Assembly (NCBI RefSeq): GCF_040049195.1
Contig: NZ_JBDZDL010000001.1
Source: NCEH01 sp040049195
Lineage (GTDB): Bacteria > Pseudomonadota > Alphaproteobacteria > Rhizobiales > Xanthobacteraceae
Length of the DNA stretch: 64,000 bases
Strand: one strand, 5' to 3'
A model generated the notes under the pieces. That model saw only the letters and a list, made by a program, of their open reading frames with translations. It searched no databases and was not told the origin of the DNA. The position numbers and the translations under genes were made by a program. Below, piece by piece: positions 1 to 10,300 of this stretch; position 1 is the stretch's first letter, and each line of letters opens with the position of its first letter.

Positions 1-8
1 CCTCCCAA

Positions 9-32
9 CCCTCCTCCGCAAGCGGGAGAGGG
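9..32. repeat. Interspersed palindromic repeat, copy 1
   Basis: Imperfect palindrome with arms CCCTCCTCCGC and GCGGGAGAGGG around an AA centre, preceded by CCTCCCAAC. Similar elements occur at 78-102, 38204-38238 and 62868-62892, always outside clear coding sequence. This looks like a dispersed intergenic hairpin family of the kind common in high-GC Proteobacteria. Any function (mRNA stability, termination) is inference. Confidence 0.55.
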
Positions 33-77
33 CTTTGAAGCTCGTCGCACCGACCATCTGCCCTTATCACCGTTGCT

Positions 78-102
78 CCCTCTCCCGCGTGCGGCGGAGG
101 GG
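78..102. repeat. Interspersed palindromic repeat, copy 2
   Basis: CCCTCTCCCGC, a GT centre, then GCGGCGGAGGGG. It lies 45 bases from copy 1, so the two form a tandem hairpin pair downstream of the TPR gene on the minus strand. The pair could act as its transcript end, although no T-run follows. Confidence 0.5.
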
Positions 103-183
103 CGGGGTGGCGGAATTCGAGGAGGAGAAGTTCGAGGGGGAAGAGTCCGGGATCTGGACGCTCTCCACGGGCGCCCGGCCCGC

Positions 184-2082
184 TCAGCCGCGCGAGGCGT
201 CGGCGAATTGGGGCAGGCCGGCGGCCTCAAGCGCGCCCATGACGCGGGCGTAGGAGTCCGAGAGCGGCAGCAGGTGGTGCACCAGACGCGAGACGCCGGC
301 CGGGCCGCCGGGCGTATCGCGCGCGAGCAGGGCCACCACGCCGCGTTCCTCCTCCTGCCGTCCCAGCGCGTGCAGGATCAGCGCCAGCGCGATGCGGCCC
401 TGGGCGGAGGGATGAGCCTGCAAGGTGGGCAGCAGGCCGTTCGCCGCGATATCGTCCTCGCGCAGGAAGGCCGCGATGGCGAGATAGACGTCCTGAATCG
501 GCGCGCGTGCGGCGCCGTGGCCGCGCGCGAAGGTCAGCACCGCTTCGCCCTGCTCGGGCTTGCCGAGGCCGATCATGATGGTGCCGACGGTGGCCGCAAC
601 GTCATAGTCGAGCGGGTTGAGCGCCAGCGCCCGGTCCGCGGCCGCCAAGGCGGCGTCCCGCTCGCCCCGGAAGAATTCGACGCTCGCCAGCACCTTGGCG
701 GAATAGGCGCTGTTCGGGGAAAGGTCGGTGGCCAGTTCCGCTTCCCGCTGCATTTCGTCCAGCATGGCTGGGTCCAGCGGCCGGTCGGAGGAACGCTGCG
801 CCTCGTCCAGCAGCAGCATGGCGCGGACCGCGTGTAGGGTGCCGAAGCCGTTGTCGCGCGTCACCCATTGGTCGAGACAATTGCGCGCCTGGGCGGCGGT
901 GGTGCTGTCCTCGCTGCGCATGACGGCGAAGCTCTGGGCGATGCAGCCGAAGCCCGAGCCCGGCGCATCCGCGCGTGCCTGGGCGCGGGCGCGGGTGGGC
1001 AGCACGCCGTAGGATTGCATCACCGCCGAGGCGATGTCGCGCACGACGCGGTATTCGGAGGCGGGAAGCTCGGCGCCGCGCCGAAGGTCCTCGAACGCGG
1101 TGGACCAGATGATGGTGCCCCCGCACCGGTCCGCGAGGCGCACCAGCAGCGAGAAGGTGCCGCCCTCGTGCGCTTCGGCAAGGCCGGTCAGGGAAAACAC
1201 CGAGCGTGGCGGATTGCCGCGGCACTGGCGCGCGGAGCCTTCTTCCCCGGCCGACATGACGTCCACGAAGTCGAAGCGCGCCATGGCGTCGCGCAACCGC
1301 ACCTCGAATGCGTGCACCTCGCTCGCGCCGAAGCCCGTGGGGCCGGCGATCTCGAACGGGCGCACCTCCAATTGCGGCATGCCCATGCGATCGGCGATTT
1401 CGCTTGCCGAATTGGCGCTTTCAAGCCCCAGCAGGGTGGCGATGGGGCTTGAGCGGTTGGAATCTGTGAGTTGCAGCGTGCCCCACACCAAGGCTGCGGC
1501 GGCCACCAGCCCCACGGCGACCCAGGCCAAGCGCCCGCGTGCACGGGCGAGCGGCGCAGGCGCGCGGGCGCCGGGCAGCGGATAGGCCGGTCCCTCGCCA
1601 TCGCCCGTGGCGGCCTGACCTGCCGCCTCGCCGGCGCCGCGCGGCACGAAGCGCGGCACGTAGACGCCCTTCGGGATGACGATTTCCAGCGTCTCCTCGG
1701 GGCCGGCCGAGGTATAATAGCGCTCCAGCGCGCGGCGCAGGCGGGTCGCCTCGACGCGCACGATGGGGTCGGTCTGAGGGTCGAAGGTGGTCGGGCGCCC
1801 AAGCGCCTCGACCGCTATGGTATAGCCCTTGATGGCATCCGCGCGTCCGCCGAGCGTCGCTTCCACCACGAAGCGCAGGAAATCCGCGAGGCGGGGCGAG
1901 GAGACGAATTCATCGGAGGCGAGGACGCGCGCGAGCGCCGCGCGGGCCTTGTCGGCCTGCACATCCTGCGCGGAGGGGAGGGCCGCGAGTTCCGCCGGGT
2001 CCTGCACATCGTCGCCCGGCAGGGCGGTTTCGTCCGTCATTGGGTCGGCATCCGGCCTCGGATCGGTCTCGGGGGCGGTCAC
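184..2082 (-). CDS. Membrane-anchored TPR protein with N-terminal regulatory-type domain
   Basis: A 632-residue protein. Residues about 45-145 carry a conserved block (SPRLADFLRFVVE, then FDPQTDPIVRVEATRLRRALE and IPKGVYVPRF) seen in rhizobial proteins often labelled adenylate-cyclase-like or TPR regulators. One membrane segment at about 184-206 separates it from a C-terminal part. That part contains helical TPR-like repeats, for example around SPNSAYSAKVLASVEFFRGERDA. The layout resembles one-pass signal proteins with a cytoplasmic DNA-binding-like head and a periplasmic TPR sensor, but no catalytic motif was seen. The GTG at 2082 gives the longest form; an ATG at 2040 (residue 15) is equally possible, and neither has a good ribosome-binding site. 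It is divergent from the aminotransferase. Biological role unknown. Confidence 0.75.
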   Translation of the reverse strand: MTAPETDPRPDADPMTDETALPGDDVQDPAELAALPSAQDVQADKARAALARVLASDEFVSSPRLADFLRFVVEATLGGRADAIKGYTIAVEALGRPTTFDPQTDPIVRVEATRLRRALERYYTSAGPEETLEIVIPKGVYVPRFVPRGAGEAAGQAATGDGEGPAYPLPGARAPAPLARARGRLAWVAVGLVAAAALVWGTLQLTDSNRSSPIATLLGLESANSASEIADRMGMPQLEVRPFEIAGPTGFGASEVHAFEVRLRDAMARFDFVDVMSAGEEGSARQCRGNPPRSVFSLTGLAEAHEGGTFSLLVRLADRCGGTIIWSTAFEDLRRGAELPASEYRVVRDIASAVMQSYGVLPTRARAQARADAPGSGFGCIAQSFAVMRSEDSTTAAQARNCLDQWVTRDNGFGTLHAVRAMLLLDEAQRSSDRPLDPAMLDEMQREAELATDLSPNSAYSAKVLASVEFFRGERDAALAAADRALALNPLDYDVAATVGTIMIGLGKPEQGEAVLTFARGHGAARAPIQDVYLAIAAFLREDDIAANGLLPTLQAHPSAQGRIALALILHALGRQEEERGVVALLARDTPGGPAGVSRLVHHLLPLSDSYARVMGALEAAGLPQFADASRG

Positions 2083-2386
2083 GAGCGCGCGCCGGCCCGG
2101 GCGGCGGCCTGAGGCGCCGATCCGGTCCCCATTTCAGTCATGACGCGGCCTCGGCGCGCGTTCACTGTATCCGCGCCCCGTGCCAAACTGCCGTAGCGCG
2201 CATCAGCGACCGGCCCCGATTGAAAATGACCCATCGTCACGGCCCTCTTTTGTGCCAGTCGGGCGCATGGCGCAAGAGGCAGCGTTGCGACCTCGGCGGT
2301 TCCCTCCCTGCGCGGCCGCTGATAGCTTCCCCGCACAGGCGGCAAATGTGAGGCCGTCACGCGCCGGTTGGGCGATGAGGAGAGGG
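2083..2386. other. Divergent intergenic region, no gene seen
   Basis: This 304-base gap separates the minus-strand TPR gene from the plus-strand aminotransferase and must hold both promoters. No convincing sigma-70 pair, palindrome or small gene was found. The only clear signal is the Shine-Dalgarno GAGGAGAGGG just before 2387. Confidence 0.5.
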
Positions 2387-3742
2387 ATGATGGCACTGGA
2401 CGAGATCGCGGTTCGAGCAACGGGCGACGCGGCGCCGAATGATCTGGACGCATTCTGGATGCCCTTCACCGCGAACCGCTCTTTCAAGAAGCGCCCGCGT
2501 CTGATCGCCCGCGCCAAGGATATGCACTATTACACGCCCGAAGGCCGCGCGATCCTCGACGGTGTCGCAGGCCTGTGGTGCACCAATCCTGGCCATAACC
2601 GGGCGCCGGTGGTGGAGGCAATCCGCAATTCCGCGAGCGAGTTGGATTTCGCCCCGACCTTCCAATACGGCCACCCCAATGCCTTCAAGGTCGCGAGCCG
2701 TATCGCCGCCCTTGCGCCCGGCGATCTGGACCATGTGTTCTTCTGCAATTCCGGCTCGGAAGCTGTGGATACGGCCCTGAAGATCGCGCTGGCTTACCAG
2801 AATGTGATCGGCCAGGGCTCCCGTACCCGCCTGATCGGCCGCGAGCGCGGCTATCACGGGGTCGGCTTCGGCGGCATCAGTGTCGGCGGCATCGTGCCGA
2901 ACCGCAAGATGTTCGGCTCCCTGCTCGCCGGCGTGGACCATCTGCCGACCACTTATGACCGCCAGCACCAGGCCTTTACCAAGGGCGAGCCGGAATATGG
3001 CGCCCATTTCGCCGACGAGCTGGAGCGCCTGGTGGGCCTGCACGACGCCTCCACCATTGCGGCGGTGATCGTGGAGCCCATGGCCGGCTCCACCGGCGTG
3101 GTCCCCTCGCCGAAAGGCTATCTCAAGCGCCTGCGCGAGATCTGCGACAAGTATGGCATCCTGCTGATCTTCGATGAGGTCATCACCGGCTTCGGCCGCC
3201 TCGGCTATGCCTTTGCCGCCGAGCGCTATGGCGTCGTTCCCGATCTCATCACCTTCGCGAAGGGCGTGACCGCCGGCGCCGTGCCCATGGGCGGCGTGCT
3301 GGCGCGGGCCGGCATCCACGATGCCTTCATGCGCGGGCCCGAGCATGTGATCGAGCTGTTCCACGGCTATACCTATTCGGCCCATCCGCTCGCCTGCGCC
3401 GCGGCGCTCGCGACGCTGGACCTCTATGCCGCGGAAGACACCTTCGCGCGCGCCCGCAAGCTGGAGCCGATGTGGGCCGATGCGGTGATGAGCCTGAAGG
3501 ACAAGCCGGGCGTGCTGGATATCCGCACCGTGGGCATCACCGCCGGCATCGACCTTGCGCCGCGCGACGGCCAGCCCGGCCTGCGGGGCTATTCCACCCT
3601 GGATGGGGCGTTCCATGATCTCGGAATCATGGTGCGCGCCAGCGGCGATACCATTGCGCTAACGCCGCCGCTGATCATCTCCGAAGATCAGATCGGGGAA
3701 TTGATCGAGAAGGTGGGAAAAGCGATCGAACTTTACGCGTAG
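2387..3742 (+). CDS. Class III PLP-dependent omega-aminotransferase (beta-alanine:pyruvate type)
   Basis: A 451-residue fold-type I aminotransferase. It shows the DAFWMPFTANRSFKKRPRL opening of omega-amino acid:pyruvate transaminases, the cofactor-phosphate region NSGSEAVDTALKIA, the aspartate motif LIFDEVITGFGR, and FAKGVTAGAVPMGG, whose lysine at about residue 292 should form the Schiff base with PLP. Members transfer amino groups from beta-alanine or other terminal amines to pyruvate; the substrate cannot be read from sequence. The ATG at 2387 (or the adjacent one at 2390) was chosen because GAGGAGAGGG lies just upstream and homologous sequence begins there. The longer frame from 2180 lacks family-like sequence. 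It appears monocistronic and ends in a strong hairpin. Confidence 0.9.
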   Translation: MMALDEIAVRATGDAAPNDLDAFWMPFTANRSFKKRPRLIARAKDMHYYTPEGRAILDGVAGLWCTNPGHNRAPVVEAIRNSASELDFAPTFQYGHPNAFKVASRIAALAPGDLDHVFFCNSGSEAVDTALKIALAYQNVIGQGSRTRLIGRERGYHGVGFGGISVGGIVPNRKMFGSLLAGVDHLPTTYDRQHQAFTKGEPEYGAHFADELERLVGLHDASTIAAVIVEPMAGSTGVVPSPKGYLKRLREICDKYGILLIFDEVITGFGRLGYAFAAERYGVVPDLITFAKGVTAGAVPMGGVLARAGIHDAFMRGPEHVIELFHGYTYSAHPLACAAALATLDLYAAEDTFARARKLEPMWADAVMSLKDKPGVLDIRTVGITAGIDLAPRDGQPGLRGYSTLDGAFHDLGIMVRASGDTIALTPPLIISEDQIGELIEKVGKAIELYA

Positions 3743-3778
3743 CGCCCCCCCGCGGGGCGCAAACATCGCAATGGCAGC

Positions 3779-3805
3779 GCGGCGGCACCCGCAGGGTGCC
3801 GCCGC
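3779..3805. terminator. Perfect 12-bp hairpin between convergent genes
   Basis: GCGGCGGCACCC, a GCA loop, then GGGTGCCGCCGC. It sits between the ends of the aminotransferase and the DUF3309 gene and probably ends both transcripts. Only TCTT follows on the plus strand, so it is not a textbook U-tract terminator. Confidence 0.6.
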
Positions 3806-3846
3806 TCTTGCCTACGAAGGTTCGCGCAGGTCATTGCCTGCGCAGG

Positions 3847-3999
3847 TCAGATCCGCCCTGTGAGCGCCAGCACAACCACGATGATGAGGAGGACGCCCAC
3901 GATTCCGCCAGGGCCATAACCCCAGCTGCGGCTGTATCCCCAAGTCGGCAGCGCGCCGACCAGAAGCAAAACTAAGATGACGAGCAGAATTGTGGACAT
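3847..3999 (-). CDS. DUF3309-type small membrane protein
   Basis: A 50-residue protein made almost entirely of two hydrophobic stretches (STILLVILVLLLVGALPTW and GGIVGVLLIIVVVLAL) around a short polar hinge, GYSRSWGYGP. This two-helix pattern with the conserved PTW and GYGPGG motifs matches the small DUF3309 family found widely in Proteobacteria. Its function is unknown and it probably sits in the inner membrane. A GGGAG ribosome-binding site precedes the ATG at 3999. The longer frame to 4203 overlaps the peptidase gene and is not credible. Confidence 0.75.
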   Translation of the reverse strand: MSTILLVILVLLLVGALPTWGYSRSWGYGPGGIVGVLLIIVVVLALTGRI

Positions 4000-4079
4000 G
4001 GCGTTGTGGTCTCCCGGCCTCTGAGTGCCTTGACAACGCCTGATTTCGCGGAAGGTTCCCGTTAAGACGCAGGCGACGA

Positions 4080-5966
4080 CTATAAAGCGTCGGGCGCAGT
4101 CTGGGCGATGGGGGCCGTGGCGCGTAGCAGCCAGGCGCAGGTCTCCGCCTCCAGCAGCGGCCCCACCCGAACGGCAACCTCGGCGTGGTAGGAATTGATC
4201 CACTCGATCTCGGTTTTCGTGAGCAATTCCAGCGCCATCAGTCGCTTTTCAAACGGCGCGAGGGTGAGCGTCTCGAACCCCAGGCTCGGTCGCTCTCCGC
4301 CTTCGGGATGGCGCGGTTCCACCAGGATGAGATTTTCCAGCCGGATGCCGTAGGCATTGGATTTATAATAGCCCGGCTCGTTCGAGAGGATCATGCCGGC
4401 CTTCAGCGGCACATGGCCGAGCTTGGAGATTCGCGCCGGCCCCTCGTGGACCGAGAGGCCTGCGCCCACCCCGTGGCCGGTGCCGTGATCGAAATCGAGC
4501 CCGTGGGCCCACAGGAATTGACGCGCCAGCGGATCGAGTTGTGCCCCACTCACGCCCACCGGGAAAACCGCGCGGGCGAGCGCGATGTGGCCCTTCAGCA
4601 CCAGGGTGAAATGCCGGCGCATCTCCGCCGTCGGCTCGCCTACCACCAGGGTGCGGGTGACGTCCGTTGTGCCGTCTGGATATTGCGCGCCGGAATCGAG
4701 GAGAAACAATTCTCCGTCGTTGACCCGTCGGTTGGTGTCCCTGGTGACGCGGTAGTGCACGATCGCCCCATTGGGGCCGGCGCCGGAAATGGTGGGAAAA
4801 GACACGTCGTTCAGCGGCCCGCTTTGCCGCCGGAAGGTCTCCAGCGCTTCCACCGCGCGGATCTCGCTCACCGTTCCGCTCGGCGCAGTCTCTTCGAACC
4901 ATTTCAGAAAGCGCGCCAGGGCGACGCCGTCGCGCAGATGCGCCGCGCGCATGCCCGCGATCTCGGCCGCATTCTTCACCGCTTTGAGCAGAGCGATGGG
5001 ATCGGCGCCTTTCGAGATGCTTCCGCCGGCCTGCTCGATGACTTGGGCGAGTGCGACCGGGGCGGTCGCCTGGTCCACGCGGACCGTGCGCCCCTTCGCA
5101 AAGGCCGCGAGCCGAGGGGCGAGGGCACCTTCATCGGCAATGTCGGCCACATCCTCCAATTGAGCGCGCACGGCATTGGAGAGTTTCTCGGGCGCAATGA
5201 ACACCTCCGGCCGCCCCTGCGCCGGCACCAGAGACCAGGAGAGCACCAGCGGTGTGTGGCTCACGTCGGCGCCGCGCAGATTGAACAGCCAGGCCGTCGC
5301 GTGCGGGTCGGAAATCAAGGCGCCGTCGAGCTTTTCCGCCACCAGCGCCGCCTGGACCTGGCTCAGCTTCTCCCGCGGGCTGGCGCCGGCGCGGGCATCG
5401 TCCAGCAGATGCGCGGCGGCGCGCGGCGGTGCGGGCCGGTCGGTCCAAAGGCGGGCGATGGGGTCGTCCTCCACCGCGACCAGGATGCCGCCGGCCTTGG
5501 CGACCGCCTGGGAAAGCTTGTCCTTCATGTCGAGGGTGGAGCGCCACGGGTCGAACCCCAGCGAGCAGCCCTTGGGCAGATGTTCGGCGATCCAGCGCTC
5601 CGGCGTGATGTCGGCGAGCGGCACCACGGTGAACGCGGTGCCGTCCACCTGCGCCGGTGCCTGGAGGGTGTAGCGCCCGTCGACGAACAATGCGGCTTCG
5701 TCCTTCAGCACCACGCACAGGCCGGCCGAGCCGGTGAAGCCGGTGAGCCAGGCGAGGCGCTCTTCCGCCGGGGTCACATATTCGTTCTGATGCGCATCGG
5801 CGCGGGGGATGACGTATCCGTCCAGCCCGCGCGCGGCCAGTTCCGCGCGCAAGGCGGCAAGACGCGCCGGCCCCAGCCGGCCGTCGGCAATGTCCTCGAA
5901 CGTTTGAAAGAGCGCTGAAAACGCGGTGGGATCAGCGAGGGGAGCGGCAGGGTGGGTCTGTGACAT
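4080..5966 (-). CDS. Xaa-Pro aminopeptidase (aminopeptidase P, M24B family)
   Basis: A 628-residue metallopeptidase that should release N-terminal residues preceding proline. Its length fits the long APP1-like form with two N-terminal creatinase-like domains (about 15-165 and 170-325) and a C-terminal pita-bread M24 domain. Metal-site motifs are visible: LLDSGAQYPDGTTDVTRT supplies two aspartates, HGTGHGVGAGLSVHEGP the histidine, and GMILSNEPGYY and the FETLTLAPFE region the glutamates. No signal peptide, so cytoplasmic. It stands alone between the DUF3309 gene and the diguanylate cyclase, both on the same strand. Confidence 0.93.
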   Translation of the reverse strand: MSQTHPAAPLADPTAFSALFQTFEDIADGRLGPARLAALRAELAARGLDGYVIPRADAHQNEYVTPAEERLAWLTGFTGSAGLCVVLKDEAALFVDGRYTLQAPAQVDGTAFTVVPLADITPERWIAEHLPKGCSLGFDPWRSTLDMKDKLSQAVAKAGGILVAVEDDPIARLWTDRPAPPRAAAHLLDDARAGASPREKLSQVQAALVAEKLDGALISDPHATAWLFNLRGADVSHTPLVLSWSLVPAQGRPEVFIAPEKLSNAVRAQLEDVADIADEGALAPRLAAFAKGRTVRVDQATAPVALAQVIEQAGGSISKGADPIALLKAVKNAAEIAGMRAAHLRDGVALARFLKWFEETAPSGTVSEIRAVEALETFRRQSGPLNDVSFPTISGAGPNGAIVHYRVTRDTNRRVNDGELFLLDSGAQYPDGTTDVTRTLVVGEPTAEMRRHFTLVLKGHIALARAVFPVGVSGAQLDPLARQFLWAHGLDFDHGTGHGVGAGLSVHEGPARISKLGHVPLKAGMILSNEPGYYKSNAYGIRLENLILVEPRHPEGGERPSLGFETLTLAPFEKRLMALELLTKTEIEWINSYHAEVAVRVGPLLEAETCAWLLRATAPIAQTAPDAL

Positions 5967-6024
5967 GCGGTAATTTTAGGAGCGAAGCGCCTCGCCTGCA
6001 ATTCGTCCCGGCGCGCGGGCGGGT

Positions 6025-7188
6025 CTATTGCGTCTGCCCGGCGACGAAGCAGCGGTTGCGCCCGGCTTTCTTGGCGGCGTAGAGCGCCACGTCGGCCCGC
6101 GCCAGCAATTTGCGAAGCGGCTCCGGCTGGCGATATTGCGCGACGCCGAAACTGGCCGTCACCACCCGCGTATCCGGCACGGATTCGAAGCGAGTGCCCT
6201 CCAGAAGCGCACGCACGCGCTCGGCGAACTGGCGCGCGCCTTCCACGTCCGCCCCGCTCAGCAAGATGGCGAACTCCTCGCCGCCGATGCGGCCGATCAC
6301 GTCTTCCCCCCGCATGGTATTCAGCAGGAGCGCACCGAATTCCTTCAGCACCGCGTCGCCCGCGCCATGGCCGTAGGTGTCATTGAGGGTTTTGAAATGG
6401 TCGATGTCGCAGGAAATCAGGCTGATCGGGCGGCCTCCCGCGCGCGTCATGTGCGAGCCGGCGATGCGCTCGAAGCCGCGCCGGTTCAGCAGCCGGGTGA
6501 GGAGATCGGTGTCGCGGTCACGCTCCATGTCGCCGAGCATGTCGGCGACGGTGGCCGCGAGCAGGGTCAGGGCCATGACCGCGCCGAAGATGGCGAGGCT
6601 CACTTGCAGCGCGAGCCAGAACACCGAGCGCCCGAAACTGCGGACACCCCCGCCGAGGTCTGGATCGATGGTGGCCGTGGTGCGGATGAAAAAGTGGAAG
6701 GCGAAGGCGACCAGGACCCAATAAAGGAAGCGATCGATGAAGCGGCCCGAGGTCCAGTTCACCAGACGCATGCAAATATAGAGGAAAACAAATCCGCAGC
6801 CGAAATTGATAATGTAAATACGGGCGATGAGGCTGGGCTCGATAAAAAGAAAATACCAGGTCGGTATCATGATCGCGCAAAATATAAGGATCATCGCCAG
6901 CGTGCTTAAGCGCTGGTCGGCGCGTTGCAAAACGCCGTTGCCAATCAGGATGACGCTCGTGGTGTAAAGCAGGGCGGAGAGAATGGTGTTTTGGGCAACA
7001 TCCGCCGGCCAGTATGTGATTTGAAGGATCGCAGCCAAGCTGTAGATGAAGCAGGCTGCGGAAAACAGCAGGATATAATTGCGCGTGCCGCCGAATGCCC
7101 ACAGTCCGAGAAAACAAAATGAAAACAGCGCCAATATTGCCGGGCCGATGAGGGCCAATGCAAAATAGGTATCGGGAGCGGGGGGCAT
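6025..7188 (-). CDS. Membrane-bound diguanylate cyclase (GGDEF)
   Basis: A 387-residue protein with about six hydrophobic segments in residues 8-215 (rich in Phe, Ile and Tyr, giving locally lower GC) and a GGDEF domain from about 222. The active-site loop is GGEEF at 302-306. RGED at 293-296 lies exactly five residues upstream and matches the RxxD inhibitory site, so product feedback is expected. DTDLLTRLLNRRGFE and DIDHFKTLNDTYGH are canonical. It should make c-di-GMP from two GTP at the inner membrane. It lies 209 bases downstream of, and on the same strand as, the NfrA-like gene. That makes it the best local c-di-GMP source for the MshEN-bearing synthase; this functional link is inference. 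Confidence 0.93.
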   Translation of the reverse strand: MPPAPDTYFALALIGPAILALFSFCFLGLWAFGGTRNYILLFSAACFIYSLAAILQITYWPADVAQNTILSALLYTTSVILIGNGVLQRADQRLSTLAMILIFCAIMIPTWYFLFIEPSLIARIYIINFGCGFVFLYICMRLVNWTSGRFIDRFLYWVLVAFAFHFFIRTTATIDPDLGGGVRSFGRSVFWLALQVSLAIFGAVMALTLLAATVADMLGDMERDRDTDLLTRLLNRRGFERIAGSHMTRAGGRPISLISCDIDHFKTLNDTYGHGAGDAVLKEFGALLLNTMRGEDVIGRIGGEEFAILLSGADVEGARQFAERVRALLEGTRFESVPDTRVVTASFGVAQYRQPEPLRKLLARADVALYAAKKAGRNRCFVAGQTQ

Positions 7189-7397
7189 CTGTGCGTAAAG
7201 CTCGGACCGGTCGCTGGAAGGGCCCTATTCTTGTACCGGGTTAACACGGGCGGGGGAAGTAGGCCTCGTGCATCGATTTGATGGTATAAATGGCACATTC
7301 CACTGGCCCGGCGGCTGGTCCACTGGGCCAAATCACATCGTCTCCGTCCCGTCGCCTCGTCCCTTGACGCCGCCCCTGGCCCGATCGCCCGTTCCGG

Positions 7398-10300
7398 TCA
7401 ATAGGACACGAAGGCTCCGGCGAACAGGCCCTCGCCGCGGCTGTCGCCCGCGAGTTTGAAGCGGTATTGCGCGGTCAGGTCCACATAGGACATGGGCGCG
7501 GTATATTTGTCCTCGCGGAACCACCACCGCAGGTTGACGCCGGGGCCCGCCCCGAGGGTGCCGGGGGTGTCGAGTATCGAATCATAGGCCCCGCCGATCG
7601 CCAGGAACGGCGTGACGATCAGATTGTCGTTGATCGGCTTCACCCGATAGGAATGGCCCCAGCGGAATTCGAAGCTGCTGACCGATTCGGGAAGTTCGAC
7701 GTAATAATTGGTATCGGCGTAGAACTGCCAGTAATTCCAGTCGTTTACGTCCACCCGCAGGTCGCTGCCTTCGCCGTTGGAATAGGCGGCGCGGAGCAGC
7801 CAGTCGTTGCGGGAATACGTGCCGATGGGGAAGAGGCGGCTCGCTTCCAGCACCAGGTTCTGGTCCTTCAGCGGCTTCCAGCGCACGCCGACGCTGCCCT
7901 GCATCGTATCGACGCCGGTCGGTCCGCCGTTCTGGGCATACAGGGTGGTAAAGACGCGCCCGAACACTTCGAAGATCGAGCCATCGCGATAGCCGATGCC
8001 GGGGGGGCGCCAATAGACTTCGCCGCCGGCCTGGATCGTGTGGCCACCGACGGGTGGCGGCGCCAGCGGGGAAGCAGGCATGACGCCGACCGCGCCGTAG
8101 CTCACCGAGGCATAGGCGCCCCACGTGCGCTCCAGCTCGCCCACTTCGCGCCGCAGGCCGAACACCGTCTGCGCCGGAAGCGGCAAGGCGCCGTCCGCAT
8201 TCGCATCGATGGCGCGCTTGAACAGGGCGGCCGATTCCGCATTCTGATATTCGTGCTTGGCCGCATAGGCGGCATCCACCAGCACGATGCCGCGCCGCAG
8301 CCCGGTGGTGGAATCCACCTGGTGGAAATATTTGTAGGCGGTCGCCGTGTCGCCGGCCTGGTTGGCGAGATAGGCGACGTCGAGCGGCTGCATGGCGCGC
8401 AGTTCGCCGGTGGCGAGCGCCTGCTGGAACCGCGCCTTGGCTTCGTCTTTGCGGCCCAGCGCCACCAGTTCGCCGATCACGGCGCTGGCGATATTGGCCC
8501 GGTCGGTGGGCGTGCGGGCGAGGCGATAGGCAAATTCGAAGGCTTCCAGCGCCTCCTCGTGGCGGCCCAGCGCCTGGAGCGCGAAGCCGCGGCGGGCGAC
8601 CACGTCATAGCTGCGCTCGCGGCCGAGGGGGGCGAGGGCGTCGAGGGCGGCCTGCGGATCCTTCGCGCCCATATAGGCGTCCACCAGCGCGAGGCGCACG
8701 CCGCGCACATCGTTCGCCGGCAGGCGGCCGCTGCGCAGGGCGGCGGCGAAGTCGGAGGCCGCGCCGCCGTAACGGCCGAGCCGCTGGCGCAGGTAGCCGC
8801 GCTGCACCACCAGCGTGGTTTCGCCCGGGAAGGCGGCGATGGCCTGGGTGGATGCGGCTTCCGCCTCCGCCGTGCGGCCCGCGGTGGAAAGCGCGTTGAT
8901 GAGGAACTGGCGATAGGTGACGTTGCGCGGGGAGAGGTCCACCGCGCGGCGCGCCTCGCTGATGGCGAGCGTGTAGTTGCGGGCCTTGAGCGCCCGGATC
9001 GAGGCATCGGCGGCTTCGTAGCCGGGGTCGCTCGGCACGCCGGAGCCGGCGTTGGTGCCGCCCGCGAAGACCGAGCAGATGATGCCGTAATTGGTGGATT
9101 GGCACAGCGGCACCGGCGCCACCAGGGCGGGCCGCTGGCGGTTCGGGTTGGCCAGCATCGCCTCGGCAGTCTTGCGGAAGCTTTCGACATCCGCATTCTT
9201 CACGTCGTCGAGGGCTTTGAGGATCTTGATGGCGTCGTCCGGCTTGCCGGCCGCAAGGGCGGCATTGGCGGCGATCAGGCTGTAGTTGAGGATTTCCTGG
9301 TCGGTCAGGACGTTGGAGGCGAGCACCTTGTCGAAATCCTGCACCGCGCCGGCCCGGTTGCCGGTGGCCTGGAGCAGATAGGCGCGCAGGATGCGGGGCA
9401 GGACGTCGTTCTCGTCCTCCTCCACCGCGCTCGCGGCGGCGGCTGCGGCTTCCTTGGTCTGGCCGGCGGCCATCAGGGCCTGGATCAGCACGATGCGGAA
9501 CACCATGGCGTGCGGCGCCTGCTGCACCGCCTTCTTGGCCGATTCCACGGCGGCCTTGGGGTTCTTCTCCGCCATCTGCTTCAGCGCCAGCACGGCGGAC
9601 GGTTCGCCGAGGCGCGTCTGCGCCATGCCGCGCAGGCCGAGCAGGGCGGGATCGTCCTCGCCCGCCGCGATCGCCTCGCCGATGGCGGCGTCGAGGGCGG
9701 CGAACTGGTTGGAGCGCTCCAGCGTGTCGATCAGCAGGCGGCGCCAGGCGGCGTTCGAGGGGCTGACCGCGAGCGCCTCGCGGATGCGCTTTTCCGCCAG
9801 CGCGTAATTGCCGTCCGCATAGGCCTTATAGGCCTCGTCGGCCGCCTTGAAGCCGGGATTGGCGACGCCGCCCGCGCCCGGCGGCGTGGTGGCGGGCACC
9901 AGCGTGCAGGCCGGTCCATAGGGCGTGTCGCGGCACTTCTGATAGGGCACCGGCAGCGTCTTGAAGGCATCCTTCGGAACGATGCTGGGGGTCGCGTCCT
10001 GCGCGCTCGCGGCATCGCGGCGCGCCTTGACGGCCGGGTCCTGGGTATCGCCGAGCGGATCGAGAATCTTTAGCGCGCGGCGCGGATTGCCGGCGGCGAT
10101 GGCGGCGTCGGCGATCACCAGGCGCACATCGCGCGCGTCCGGGCCGGTGAGCACCTCGTCGGTCAGCGCGCTGTCGAAATCCTGGTTCGCCTCGTTGATG
10201 CGGCCGAGGCGCTCACGCAGATAGCCGCGCAACACCTGGGGCAGGAACGATTTGGGATCGACCGCGATGGCCGCGGTCGCGGCCTGCTCGGCAGCCTCGA

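Noticed and set aside
7467..10073. Long plus-strand open frame of 868 codons opposite the NfrA-like gene
   Set aside because: It is a codon-bias mirror of the real minus-strand gene: His/Arg/Gly-rich, no family motifs and no ribosome-binding site.
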